Made by a program: the position numbers and the translations under genes. A stretch of DNA of 64,000 bases from Caproiciproducens sp. NJN-50 (GTDB lineage Bacteria > Bacillota > Clostridia > Oscillospirales > Acutalibacteraceae). The stretch spans positions 744,001-808,000 of the forward strand of contig NZ_CP035283.1 of assembly GCF_004103755.1 (NCBI RefSeq). Direction: 5' to 3'. A model generated the notes under the pieces. It had not been told where the DNA came from and searched no databases. It saw nothing but the letters and a program-made list of their open reading frames with translations. Below, piece by piece: positions 34,786-43,101 of this stretch. Positions within the stretch are counted from its first letter, which is position 1. Every line of letters begins with the position of its first letter.

Positions 34786-35625
34786 CTACTTTGAAATTAA
34801 AGGAAAAAGCTGCCGCACACTTTGTTCTATGGACTTCCAGGGCTCCATATAATACCTCCCGTCGGTAATCTCGAGGGAGAGATATCCTTCGTAGCCGTAT
34901 TCCTCCAGTTCGGACAGATACTTCTTCCCATCCAGAATTCCGTCGCCCCAGGCCAGATGCCCTCTGGGCGCGCCGTCAATAAAATGGATATGTAAAAGTT
35001 TTTTGCCAAGCGCCTGAAGGTACATGGCGGGCGTTTCTCCCGCCAGGGCCATCGGAATGGTGTCGACCATCCCGCACACGGAATCCATATTGATTTCGGA
35101 AAGCATTTTGCTGAGTGTTTTAAGGTCGTAGACCAGATTGCTCTCGTCGTGCCGGAGCACCTCAAGCGCCAGCCTGAGGCCGTAGTCTTTCGCCATTTCT
35201 CCCAGCATGGAGAGATTTTCTTCGGCGTATTTCCAGGCGTTTTTCAGGTCGCTTCCGTCAAAATAGCCGGTCCCGGAAGTGACAAGCACCTTGTCGCTTC
35301 CCAGCTCCGCCGCGACGCGGATCGCGTCTTCAAAGAATTTAAGGCTCCGCCGGCGCTCCGCTTCATACGGCGCCGCCAGGTTGATGGGATATACACACTG
35401 TTCCGGGGTATAACAGACCAGCTTTAACGCGCGGCTTTCGATTTCTTTTCTGACGTTTTTGACATCGCGGTAGGTCATGTCCTCCGGATGGAAATGCGGA
35501 GCCGCGCCCCACAGCTCGATGCAGGACAGGCCGGAACGGACCGTGTCGTCCAAAAAACGTGTCAGCGGATAATACTTATACTGGATATTCATGGCGGAAA
35601 TCTGTTCTCGCCTGATTTTGTTCAT
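34786..35625 (-). CDS. frlC: Sugar-phosphate isomerase/epimerase TIM-barrel protein, FrlC-like
   Basis: The 279-residue AP-endonuclease-2-type TIM barrel contains GLSCIELWGAAPHFHP, LKLVCYTPEQCVYPINLA, LRLALEVLRHDESNLV, VCGMVDTIPMAL and LHIHFIDGAPRGHL. The metal-binding Glu, Asp and His positions fit fructoselysine/psicoselysine 3-epimerase FrlC, and GYEGYLSLEITDGRY gives the last Glu. Its ATG overlaps the GntR stop as TAATG. It would bring C3-epimeric fructosamines into the kinase/deglycase route. Confidence 0.85.
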   Translation of the reverse strand: MNKIRREQISAMNIQYKYYPLTRFLDDTVRSGLSCIELWGAAPHFHPEDMTYRDVKNVRKEIESRALKLVCYTPEQCVYPINLAAPYEAERRRSLKFFEDAIRVAAELGSDKVLVTSGTGYFDGSDLKNAWKYAEENLSMLGEMAKDYGLRLALEVLRHDESNLVYDLKTLSKMLSEINMDSVCGMVDTIPMALAGETPAMYLQALGKKLLHIHFIDGAPRGHLAWGDGILDGKKYLSELEEYGYEGYLSLEITDGRYYMEPWKSIEQSVRQLFPLISK

Positions 35626-36362
35626 TATTTTTCATCCTCGTCCACATTCAGTTGCAGGATATAGGTGTAGCGGTCGGCGTTAATGATATTCTTGCCGTAA
35701 TAGATGGGGCTTCCCTCGGTATCGGAGCAGGTATCCCTCATATAAAGAAGGGCCTCGTTTTCCTTTACGCCCAATTCCTGTGCCTCTTCCTTCCTCGCGT
35801 AACAGATCCCTATTTTTTTGGTTCCGGTTTTCATGATAACATGATGCGCCGCAAGCGTGCTGAACAGCGGCTGGTTCAGGTCCTCCGAAAGGAGGAAGGC
35901 AAACTTTCTCGGGAAATGGTTTTCCTCCAGCATGACCGGCACGTCGTTGCAGTAGCGCAGCCGGCGGATCCGTATGACTTTTTCGCCTTTTTGGAGGCTC
36001 AGGAATTTCACATCGTTGGGCATCGCATTGACGATATCCGCGGACAGAAATTTTGTTCCCGGCTTCTCTCCGTTTTGAATGCAGTTTTGGGAAAAACTCA
36101 TAAGCGTATTCAGGCTCCTGACCAGTTTCTTGCCGGTCACGAACGTGCCCATTCCCTGCTTTCTGGTGAGCAGATCTTCATCCGAAAGAATTTCCAGCGC
36201 TTTCCTCACGGTGATCCTGCTGACGTCGTACTTCGCGCTCAGCTCCTTTTCCGTAAGGATCTTCTCATTCTCCTTCAGGATTCCTTCTTCAATCTGCCCT
36301 CTCAGTTCGTCTGCCAGCTGCAGATAAAGCGGTGTGCCGTTCTCTCTTATCAGTTCCCCCAT
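35625..36362 (-). CDS. frlR: GntR/HutC-family regulator, FrlR-like
   Basis: The product is 245 residues. The N-terminal winged helix is PLYLQLADELRGQIEEGIL with ILTEKELSAKYDVSRITVRK, and QGMGTFVTGKKL is the wing. A UTRA effector domain fills residues 90-240 and should bind a phosphosugar or fructosamine phosphate. The frame is open to 36506, but ATG 36362 gives the family N-terminus and follows GAAAAAAGGAG. It lies inside the frl operon, so it is likely an autoregulated local repressor. Confidence 0.9.
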   Translation of the reverse strand: MGELIRENGTPLYLQLADELRGQIEEGILKENEKILTEKELSAKYDVSRITVRKALEILSDEDLLTRKQGMGTFVTGKKLVRSLNTLMSFSQNCIQNGEKPGTKFLSADIVNAMPNDVKFLSLQKGEKVIRIRRLRYCNDVPVMLEENHFPRKFAFLLSEDLNQPLFSTLAAHHVIMKTGTKKIGICYARKEEAQELGVKENEALLYMRDTCSDTEGSPIYYGKNIINADRYTYILQLNVDEDEK

Positions 36363-36388
36363 ACTTTCTCCTTTTTTCTTTTCGGGAA

Positions 36389-37384
36389 TCAGTAATCCAG
36401 TCTCCGGTAGTATCTTCTGATTCCGAGCGGATGTCTTCTGCAGTGTTCCAGATGCACGTTTACTCTCTGGAATGCGGAGCGCATCACGATCGGCGCCAGA
36501 ATCCACCGAAACTCGTCGCGGATTCCGTTTAATTTGAATTTCTTCGTGTCAAATACAATCACTTTCGCGCTGATTTGGTTCACAAAGCTCTCGACGCGGT
36601 CCATCTCGGGACGGGTCTTGTCTTCACCCTTGATCAGAATGACCGGAATATCTCTTTCAATCACTTCCAGCGTTCCATGAAAGAAATTAGCCGCCGATAC
36701 CGGCCTTGTGCGCATCCACTGCATTTCCTCCATAATACACATTCCGTGGCAGGTGGCCCAATCCTCAAGGTTTCCGGAACCGATCAGGTATGTAAGCGGT
36801 TCATCGCAATATTTCTCGGCGTATGCCTTTGCGTCCTCATCCGCATCCTTGTAGATCTGAACGGCGTTCTCAGGCATATTCACAATCTCGGAGAAAAAAT
36901 TGTCATATGCGTCAAACTGTCCGGCATTCTTAAGAAAACGGAGCGTCACGGTGTACCAGAAGTAATAAGCGGCCCCGGTTGTATTAATAACATTATCACA
37001 CATTTTAAATAGGATAGAATCTTTTTTCTCAATATATCCGATAATTTCCGCCCCGATTTTGTGGACTTTTTCCATGGCCTCTACAATTTCTTTTGTATCC
37101 CCGGAGACAGATTCGATCACCACCACGGAATCTTTGTTCAGAAAAGGGTTTCCTTCCAGGCAGAAGTCAGCGGCGTTCTCCAGGTAAAACGGAACCGTGG
37201 CCCCAAGCTCTTTTACGATATGCATCATCTGTCCGGCATACAGCACGGTCCCGCCGATCCCGATATAGAAGATGTTGGAATATCCTCTTTTACAGATCCG
37301 GTCCACAATCTCCTCGGTCTGTGGAATCAGTTCGATTCCATTTTTATGGTCCTGCAACACTTTTGCCTCATCGAAATTGATCAT
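36389..37384 (-). CDS. frlB: SIS-domain fructosamine-6-phosphate deglycase, FrlB-like (first copy)
   Basis: The 331-residue double SIS protein shows NIFYIGIGGTVLYAGQMMH and VVVIESVSGDTKEIVEAM in the first domain, and YLIGSGNLEDWATCHGM with SAANFFHGTLEVIERDIPV in the second. FFHGTLE is the catalytic Glu/His region of FrlB-type enzymes. It is the first gene of the cluster, with AGGAGG before ATG 37384 and a consensus promoter. Both SIS proteins end with RRY-W/Y-x-LxY, a shared tail. Confidence 0.88.
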   Translation of the reverse strand: MINFDEAKVLQDHKNGIELIPQTEEIVDRICKRGYSNIFYIGIGGTVLYAGQMMHIVKELGATVPFYLENAADFCLEGNPFLNKDSVVVIESVSGDTKEIVEAMEKVHKIGAEIIGYIEKKDSILFKMCDNVINTTGAAYYFWYTVTLRFLKNAGQFDAYDNFFSEIVNMPENAVQIYKDADEDAKAYAEKYCDEPLTYLIGSGNLEDWATCHGMCIMEEMQWMRTRPVSAANFFHGTLEVIERDIPVILIKGEDKTRPEMDRVESFVNQISAKVIVFDTKKFKLNGIRDEFRWILAPIVMRSAFQRVNVHLEHCRRHPLGIRRYYRRLDY

Positions 37385-37400
37385 ATTGCCCCTCCTGTAA

Positions 37401-37448
37401 TGTTATATAATTGTAATATATTATATCATGACATTACATGACTTTCAA
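37401..37448 (-). promoter_or_regulatory. Main frl promoter with AT-rich inverted repeat
   Basis: On the minus strand TTGAAA (37443-37448), 17 bp, TATAAT (37420-37425). The inverted repeat ATATAAT-tgtaatat-ATTATAT (37405-37426) overlaps the -10, and TGTTATA (37401-37407) recurs at the other frl promoters. It is a likely FrlR operator. Confidence 0.7.
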
Positions 37449-37547
37449 TAGGGCGCCGGATTAAAAACTGAATGGGAACGATTTCCGCCTTTCGTGAAGG
37501 CTGGGAAAAGATCCGCTCCTATTATTGCGAAAATATTCCCGGAATCC

Positions 37548-37597
37548 TTGACTTCCGCGTTGGACAAGCATAGAATACAGATATAGACAATTGTCTA
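37548..37597 (+). promoter_or_regulatory. Promoter and palindromic operator of the BlaI-type repressor gene
   Basis: TTGACT (37548-37553), 17 bp, TAGAAT (37571-37576), then the perfect palindrome TAGACAATTGTCTA (37584-37597) over the start site. The near-identical TAGGCAATTGCCTA occurs at 39740-39753. BlaI/MecI operators are also short palindromes at this place. Confidence 0.8.
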
Positions 37598-37614
37598 AAA
37601 AGGAGATCAATGCC

Positions 37615-37992
37615 ATGAATCAGCTGAAAAGGCTGCCGGACACAGAGTTCGAGATCATGAAGGTGGTTTGGGCGAACGAGCCGCCCATCACGACCAATAT
37701 GGTTATGGAGCGGCTGGGCAACGAGCGGGGGTGGAAAGTTCCGACCGTTATCTCGCTGATGAACCGGCTGGTCAAAAAAAGCTTTCTGAGGACGGAAAAA
37801 AACGGCAAGGAACGGACCTATTTTCCGATGGTGGCGAAAGAGGACTATCTGGAATTTGAAACGGGCAATTTCATGAAGCTGTATCATGAAAATTCGTTTC
37901 TCAACCTGGTCAATACCCTGTATGAAGGGAAGAGGCTCAGCAACAGCGATGTTGAGGAGCTGCTGAAGTGGGTGAAAGAACGGAGGAACTGA
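37615..37992 (+). CDS. BlaI/MecI/CopY-family repressor
   Basis: The 125-residue protein has winged helix LPDTEFEIMKVVWANEPPIT and VPTVISLMNRLVKKSFL, then RTEKNGKERTYFPMVAKEDY, all as in BlaI/MecI. The C-terminal helices provide the dimer that is cut by the partner protease. ATG 37615 follows AAAAGGAG; an upstream codon at 37591 is less likely. It lies 1 bp before the M56 protease gene. The classical pair controls beta-lactamase genes, but no beta-lactamase is in the window. The target here is probably its own operon plus the secreted protein gene, by shared operator. Confidence 0.92.
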   Translation: MNQLKRLPDTEFEIMKVVWANEPPITTNMVMERLGNERGWKVPTVISLMNRLVKKSFLRTEKNGKERTYFPMVAKEDYLEFETGNFMKLYHENSFLNLVNTLYEGKRLSNSDVEELLKWVKERRN

Positions 37993-37993
37993 T

Positions 37994-39685
37994 ATGCGCG
38001 AATTTTTAACGGCGCTGATTGAATGCTCCGTTTCCATGTCGGCGCTTGCGCTTGTCTTTATGGCCCTGATCCCGACGCTGTCAAAACGGTATGCCGCAAA
38101 ATGGATTTATTACGCATGGCTGGTCATCGTGATTGGGCTGATCGTTCCGTTCCGGGTCCGTTTTCACACAGTATTCATCCGGGCGGATGCCATTCCGTCC
38201 CCGCTCCGGCAGGTTCTTCCCCGGACTGCCGGAAACGCCGCTGCCGCCCAAGTTGTGACGGCAAACCAGGGTTTTCCGGCGGTCCCCTGGGTTCCGGCCG
38301 TTCTTGCCCTGTGGCTGGCGGGTGCCGCCGCTTTCCTCCTGTACCACGGATTGAGGCATGCGCGTTTTCTCATGATGGTAAAACGATGGAGTGAACCGGC
38401 TGACGATCCGCAGATGCTCGAAGCGCTGGAGAGCATTAAAAGGGATATGGGGATCGCAGGGCGGGTGAGATTGCAGCTATGCCCCTGCGTTTCCACCCCG
38501 ATGATGACGGGATTCCGGGATCCCGTCCTTTTGCTGCCCCGGTCCCGCTTTTCTATGGACGAGCTGCCGTATATTCTCAGGCATGAGATGGTGCATTTCA
38601 AGCGGAAAGACCTATGGTTCAAGAGCCTGGTGATTCTTGCAACCGCACTTCACTGGTTTAACCCTGTGGTTTACTTAGTGGCGAGGGCCGTCGCGTTGCA
38701 GTGCGAAATCTCATGCGATGCGGAAGTCGTGAGCGGAATTGGTTTGGACGGCAGGCGGCGATACAGTGAAACCATACTGGGCGCAATCAAAAGGCAGTCA
38801 AACCTGCAGACGGTGTTCTCAACCAACTTTTACAGCGGCAAGGCAGGGATGAGGAAAAGGATTTTCTCCATTATGGATACAAAAAAGAAAAAAGTCGGAG
38901 TTGTTGTTCTTTGCTTGATCCTCATAGGAACTTTGGGAACCGGGGCGGCGCTTGCCGCAGGTAATCAGGGAGAGAGCGAACCCGGTTCATCCCGGCAGGG
39001 CTCCGTGAGCTCGATCCAGACGATTGCCGGGAAATGGGCGGAGGCGGTTAAAAAGCGCGACGGAAAAGCACAATACGACCTGCTGAGTCCGAAGTGCCAG
39101 TCCGCCGTTTATGACGCATACGATTCAAACGGCTGGACCACCGGCACATCCAGCCCGTGGGTGGAAAGCTATGAGGTTTCAGCGTATCAAAACGGCGCCA
39201 CGGTTACGTATCAATATGCCACCTCGACCGGCTTTGCAGGCGCTTACGAACAGGCCCTGTCCTTTGTAAATCAAAACGGTAAGCTCTGCATCGACGGTTT
39301 CTCCGATCCGGAGGAAGTCCCTCAGGCTGGATCAAACGCCGCGTCCGATCCGAAAGGAAAAGCGTTTTTGGACAGCGCAGACGGAAGCAGTTTCCAGCAA
39401 ACCGCAAACAGATTTGTAAAAGCCTATCTGATCGGGGATGTCAGGGAAATGAAAAGGAATCTCTCCGATCCGGGAAGCAATCAGAACGATTTCAGTATGG
39501 ACGGCAAAACCGTGAATTGGAAGTCGCTGACCTTAAAACTTGATTCAAAAGAGATTGGAGAAAACACGGTATCCGCAGAATATGAAATTGCTTTGGCCGA
39601 AACCGGCGGTTTTCAGAAACTCTATTTAAATATGGGGAAAATCCATAACGAATGGAAAATAAACTCTTATAAGATTGAAAAATAG
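37994..39685 (+). CDS. M56-family membrane metalloprotease sensor (BlaR1-like) with atypical sensor domain
   Basis: The 563-residue protein has membrane segments near residues 5-30, 38-54, 97-118 and 305-325. His197-Glu198...His201 (RHEMVHFKRKD) is the zinc site, and Glu240 with Asp244 (CEISCDAE) completes it. In BlaR1 the extracellular part is a penicillin-binding domain. Here the outer 230 residues instead look like one or two NTF2-like/DUF4878-type domains (AGKWAEAVKKRDGKAQYDLL, VKAYLIGDVREMKRNLSD) and lack SxxK. The signal sensed is therefore unlikely to be a beta-lactam acylating a Ser. Activation would lead to cleavage of the BlaI-type repressor. Confidence 0.87.
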   Translation: MREFLTALIECSVSMSALALVFMALIPTLSKRYAAKWIYYAWLVIVIGLIVPFRVRFHTVFIRADAIPSPLRQVLPRTAGNAAAAQVVTANQGFPAVPWVPAVLALWLAGAAAFLLYHGLRHARFLMMVKRWSEPADDPQMLEALESIKRDMGIAGRVRLQLCPCVSTPMMTGFRDPVLLLPRSRFSMDELPYILRHEMVHFKRKDLWFKSLVILATALHWFNPVVYLVARAVALQCEISCDAEVVSGIGLDGRRRYSETILGAIKRQSNLQTVFSTNFYSGKAGMRKRIFSIMDTKKKKVGVVVLCLILIGTLGTGAALAAGNQGESEPGSSRQGSVSSIQTIAGKWAEAVKKRDGKAQYDLLSPKCQSAVYDAYDSNGWTTGTSSPWVESYEVSAYQNGATVTYQYATSTGFAGAYEQALSFVNQNGKLCIDGFSDPEEVPQAGSNAASDPKGKAFLDSADGSSFQQTANRFVKAYLIGDVREMKRNLSDPGSNQNDFSMDGKTVNWKSLTLKLDSKEIGENTVSAEYEIALAETGGFQKLYLNMGKIHNEWKINSYKIEK

Positions 39686-39704
39686 ATGAATATTTTCAAA
39701 ACGA

Positions 39705-39753
39705 TTGACTTCTTTTTAGGCAGGCGTATAATATGAATATAGGCAATTGCCTA
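39705..39753 (+). promoter_or_regulatory. Promoter and second BlaI-type operator before the secreted protein gene
   Basis: TTGACT (39705-39710), 16 bp, TATAAT (39727-39732), then TAGGCAATTGCCTA (39740-39753). The same palindrome type and spacing occur at the repressor promoter, so both should be controlled by the same repressor. About 200 bases of untranslated leader follow. Confidence 0.8.
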
Positions 39754-39953
39754 ACATATTCCGGTCACTGTGTTTCATTGATCGGAAGAGATCCCCTGAT
39801 CTAATTTCAACTGCGCGTCTTGAAACAGACTCAGGGGGAAACGGGGGGTGAGTCAAATGACCGCATGAGAGAGGGACAGACTCCTCTCTCCCGTTTTTCC
39901 GCACGTAAATCTGTGACCGGGTCCGGAAAATTGGACCAAAGGAGGAAATGGCA

Positions 39954-40892
39954 GTGGTTCGTAATTATAAAAAATTCGTCAGTATCGTTCTGGTCTTGGC
40001 GCTCTCCGCAGTTGTTTCTCCGCCGGCATTTGCAGAACAGATTAATTCCCCGGCCTCCCCGGCTGCCGCGCCGGGAGAAAGCGCGAAGGCCAATCCCCTC
40101 GACACGGGAAAAAATATTCTTTATTACCTGTTTTGGACGAAAGACGCTAAATTGGAGAGCGATCTCGCAAATCTTCAAAAGAGCCTGGATCTGTCGTCCA
40201 AACAGATGGCCGAACTGGAAGCAGTCGGGCTAAGTCAATTTCAAGCGACAAGAAGCCCGGGCAATTCTGCGAAAAGCGGCGATGTCAAAGCGTTCAACGC
40301 TTCTGTCGAGGCGCAGGCCGCCAAAACGAATCAAGAGATTCAATCGGCTTTGAAAGACAGCTATCCGGGTTTCAGAAATTGGATTAAGGCATGGTGGCAG
40401 GGCGAAAGGGATTACAGGAACAACGCCGTTGAAAGCGCCATGAAGCCGGACGCCGGGATTACTACGCATACGATATACGCAACACAATATGTGCCGGATA
40501 CATCAGGGGCAACAGAAGTCGCTTTGCCGGACAAATATATTAAATCCGCCAACCTTGGCTCGTCAAGCCCCTATAAGAATCCGCCATATACCGTAACGGT
40601 ACGCTCATCCGCGGCGACCCTTTCAAACGTGAGGGTGGAGGAAGCGGGTCCATGGAACGAAAATGATAACTATTGGGACACAGCGAGAAGGACCTGGAAT
40701 GGTCGGCTCACTCTGGGGACGCCGGAAGCATATGCCGCATTTTATGATAACTTTAACAATGGGAAGGACGAATTCGGAGATACGGTATTAAACCCTGCGG
40801 GTATTGATCTTTCCACCGCGGCGGCGCGGGCGATTGGACTGGGCGCCAATAAAAGCGGCTGGATAGTTGTAACCTTCAGCGACCTCCCGTAA
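39954..40892 (+). CDS. Secreted protein of unknown function, BlaI-regulon candidate
   Basis: The 312 residues carry a signal peptide (KKFVSIVLVLALSAVVSPPA, cleavage after AFA). A helical region (residues about 45-140) and a C-terminal domain follow, with GPWNENDNYWD, DNFNNGKDEFGDTVLNPAGI and SGWIVVTFSDLP. This C-terminal pattern recalls domains in secreted proteins of Gram-positives, perhaps a double-psi barrel. I cannot name a function. GTG 39954 is preferred because AAAGGAGG ends 8 bp before it; ATG 39948 would be only 2 bp away. It has its own operator-controlled promoter and is probably made when the M56 sensor fires. Confidence 0.72.
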   Translation: MVRNYKKFVSIVLVLALSAVVSPPAFAEQINSPASPAAAPGESAKANPLDTGKNILYYLFWTKDAKLESDLANLQKSLDLSSKQMAELEAVGLSQFQATRSPGNSAKSGDVKAFNASVEAQAAKTNQEIQSALKDSYPGFRNWIKAWWQGERDYRNNAVESAMKPDAGITTHTIYATQYVPDTSGATEVALPDKYIKSANLGSSSPYKNPPYTVTVRSSAATLSNVRVEEAGPWNENDNYWDTARRTWNGRLTLGTPEAYAAFYDNFNNGKDEFGDTVLNPAGIDLSTAAARAIGLGANKSGWIVVTFSDLP

Positions 40893-41112
40893 CCAAATCA
40901 AAGCCGCAGGGGGGACCGCTATATATGGAAATGACAGCGGCCGCGTCCCAACGGCGCAGGATGGATCGGCGGCAAGGCGAACGAAGCATGCGCGGTTGAG
41001 CAGCAGATATGAGAACGGCTATGTCAACATACATAGATATTTTTATGTTTAGGGCCGTTCATATTTAGTTTAAGATCAACGACGCTGATGGAATGGCTGG
41101 AGGAATTACTGT

Positions 41113-41382
41113 ATGAAAAAATTGAGTACAGAGAGGGTTGTACTCTCTATACTGGTCTTGCTGATCGCCTTGATTCTGGTCTTTCTGATTGCGCTGTTGG
41201 ACGGAGAAATCGGAATTTCGGTCAGACAAAGCGGCAATGGAGGAGATCAGTCCTATTCATTTATTACAATGAATAGCGGACCCGGTGTAATGAGCGAGTT
41301 TGAACCCATTTTCCAAAAGACATCGGGTGAGGCGGTTTTAAATACAGCCATTCTGAAAAGACAATATCGGCGGTTGGTCTGA
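41113..41382 (+). CDS. Small single-span membrane protein, hypothetical
   Basis: The 89 residues begin with a positively charged MKKLSTERVV and one strongly hydrophobic segment LSILVLLIALILVFLIALL, then a short polar outside part. It may be an anchored small protein or a signal-anchor sequence. GGAGG lies 10 bp before ATG 41113. It follows an inverted repeat GAACGGC/GCCGTTC near 41012-41059 that might belong to its control. No family is recognised. It stands between the secreted protein gene and the convergent sigma-54 regulator. Confidence 0.45.
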   Translation: MKKLSTERVVLSILVLLIALILVFLIALLDGEIGISVRQSGNGGDQSYSFITMNSGPGVMSEFEPIFQKTSGEAVLNTAILKRQYRRLV

Positions 41383-41401
41383 ACCTGCGAAATCCGAAAA
41401 G

Positions 41402-41439
41402 CCCGACTGAACTCCGGTTGGGAGGTCAAGCCAGTCGGG
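41402..41439 (-). terminator. Hairpin terminator of the sigma-54 regulator gene
   Basis: CCCGACTG (41402-41409) pairs with CAGTCGGG (41432-41439); on the minus strand CTTTTC follows the stem. It also lies just after the small membrane protein and may serve both directions. Confidence 0.5.
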
Positions 41440-41483
41440 GGTTCCGGAAAAGGGTGGCGGGTATGTTATAACAAGGCGAAGCC

Positions 41484-42893
41484 CTACACGCAATTTTTAA
41501 TTTTTAATTTCGCTATTTTTTTATAAAGAGCGCTCCGGTGGATCCCCATCTCCTCGGCCGCCAGCCTACAGTTGTTGTTCTTTTCCCGCAAAATCTGCCG
41601 GATGAGCTGCCGTTCATAGTCGTCCACCAGATCGGACAGCTTCTTGCCGCCGTGCACCGCCTGGCCGGACCTTTGCCTGGCAGCCATCTTTGCCGGCAGG
41701 TCGGTCAGGTCGATCGAGAGCCGGTCGCAAATCGCGTAGGCCCCCATAATCACATTGTTCAGCTCCCGGACATTGCCCGGCCAGGGATAATTGTAAAAGC
41801 AGCGCTTCACATCGCCGGACAGAACGATGGACTGATTGTACTGCCGGTTGAGCTTGGCAAGAAAATATTTCGCCAGATCCAAAATATCTTCCCGGCGCTG
41901 GCGGAGAGGCGGCAGCTCGATGTTGACCACGTTGAGGCGGTAATAGAGGTCCTCGCGAAATTCCCCGGTTTCGATCATCTTGTTCAGATCTTTCCGGGTG
42001 GCCGCAATTACCCGTACATCCACTTTTTCGGGCCCGGACCCGCCCAGGGGCTCCACCTCCTCCTCCTGAAGGACCCGTAGGATTTTTGCCTGCATGCAAA
42101 GGGGCATATCGCCGATCTCATCCAGAAAAATCGTACCGCTGTTCGCCAATTGGAATTTTCCCTTTTTCCCGCCTTTTTTGGCGCCGGTGAAGGCCCCCTC
42201 GTCATAGCCGAAAAGCTCGCTCTCCAGCAATTCCGCGGGGATGGCCGCGCAGTTGATGCTCACCATCGGTTTGTCCTTCCGGCTGCTGGCGTTGTGGATC
42301 GCCCTGGCGAAGACCTCTTTCCCGGTCCCGGTTTCTCCGGTCAAAAGCACGGCGAAATCGGTCTGGGCCGCCTTGATGCCGGCCCTCTTTTTTTCCACGA
42401 AGCATTCGCTGCCGCCCACGATGGAATCAAACGTGTAGGCATTTTCCGTGCTTTTGCGATACTCTTCCCGATAGAACTCCAATTCGGCGTATTCGTTCAT
42501 CATTCTCTTTGCCGAGGCCAGGGCCTGAAGGCGGAACTTCACCTGCGCCACGCCGGCCACCACCTCGCCCTGGTCGTTATATACACAGGAGCGGCTGACC
42601 AGGACGAAGGTGTTGTCGTTTTCCTTGGTGTCTCCGCTCACATATTTATGAAGCGCCAGCTCTTCGCTGTACAGGTTCGTCACGATATCCGGCATTTTTG
42701 AGTTTTTAATGGTTTTCTTGATCGGGTAGCCCACGATCTCCGATTTGGGCTTTCCCAGAAAATCGCAGTACTGATCGTTGATGTCGGTAACCACGCCGTT
42801 TTTGTCCACCACGATAAACCCGTCGTCCGTGATTTTGAGGACCTCGTTGAAAATATACTTATATCTTTCGCTTTCGGCCGAATCACCCGCCAT
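41484..42893 (-). CDS. Sigma-54-dependent transcriptional activator with PAS domain
   Basis: The product is 469 residues. A PAS domain (about 15-120: DDGFIVVDKNGVVTDINDQY) is followed by the AAA+ domain (about 155-385) with GETGTGKEVFARA (Walker A), ESELFGYDEGAFTGAKKGG (GAFTGA loop that touches sigma-54), GTIFLDEIGDMP (Walker B) and NYPWPGNVRELNN. The C-terminal Fis-type helix-turn-helix is CRLAAEEMGIHRSALYKKI. No receiver domain is present, so the PAS domain probably senses a small ligand or a CoA intermediate. It lies downstream of the cai-like operon on the same strand and should drive the -24/-12 promoter at 47955-47971. Confidence 0.95.
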   Translation of the reverse strand: MAGDSAESERYKYIFNEVLKITDDGFIVVDKNGVVTDINDQYCDFLGKPKSEIVGYPIKKTIKNSKMPDIVTNLYSEELALHKYVSGDTKENDNTFVLVSRSCVYNDQGEVVAGVAQVKFRLQALASAKRMMNEYAELEFYREEYRKSTENAYTFDSIVGGSECFVEKKRAGIKAAQTDFAVLLTGETGTGKEVFARAIHNASSRKDKPMVSINCAAIPAELLESELFGYDEGAFTGAKKGGKKGKFQLANSGTIFLDEIGDMPLCMQAKILRVLQEEEVEPLGGSGPEKVDVRVIAATRKDLNKMIETGEFREDLYYRLNVVNIELPPLRQRREDILDLAKYFLAKLNRQYNQSIVLSGDVKRCFYNYPWPGNVRELNNVIMGAYAICDRLSIDLTDLPAKMAARQRSGQAVHGGKKLSDLVDDYERQLIRQILREKNNNCRLAAEEMGIHRSALYKKIAKLKIKNCV

Positions 42894-43016
42894 TGCATAT
42901 CCACCCCTTCCTGTGCAGTCTGCCTTGTTTTCCTCTTGGTTACGCGGTTTCCATGTGTTAATTATACTATGGCGGAGCAGGAAATAAAAGAGAATCGAGG
43001 GGCTTCCGGTCCCCGC

Positions 43017-43076
43017 GTTCCCCGTTTCCGCCCGCGCGCGGAACGGGGAACAGGGCGCGGCAGACGCCGCGCCCTG
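43017..43076 (-). terminator. Two tandem GC-rich hairpins after the cai-like operon
   Basis: CAGGGCGCGGC-agac-GCCGCGCCCTG (43051-43076) is a perfect 11-bp stem, followed on the minus strand by GTTCCCCGTTCCGC pairing with GCGGAAACGGGGAAC (43017-43051, one bulge). There is no clear T-run, yet the pair probably limits readthrough into the regulator gene, whose own -10 (TATAAT, minus strand 42961-42966) lies just beyond. Confidence 0.6.
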
Positions 43077-43101
43077 AACGATCGCGAGCAGCCTGGACCG
43101 G

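Noticed and set aside
37615..39685. Beta-lactam resistance module (blaI-blaR1)
   Set aside because: The repressor and the M56 protease domain fit, but the sensor domain has no penicillin-binding motif and no beta-lactamase or PBP gene follows.
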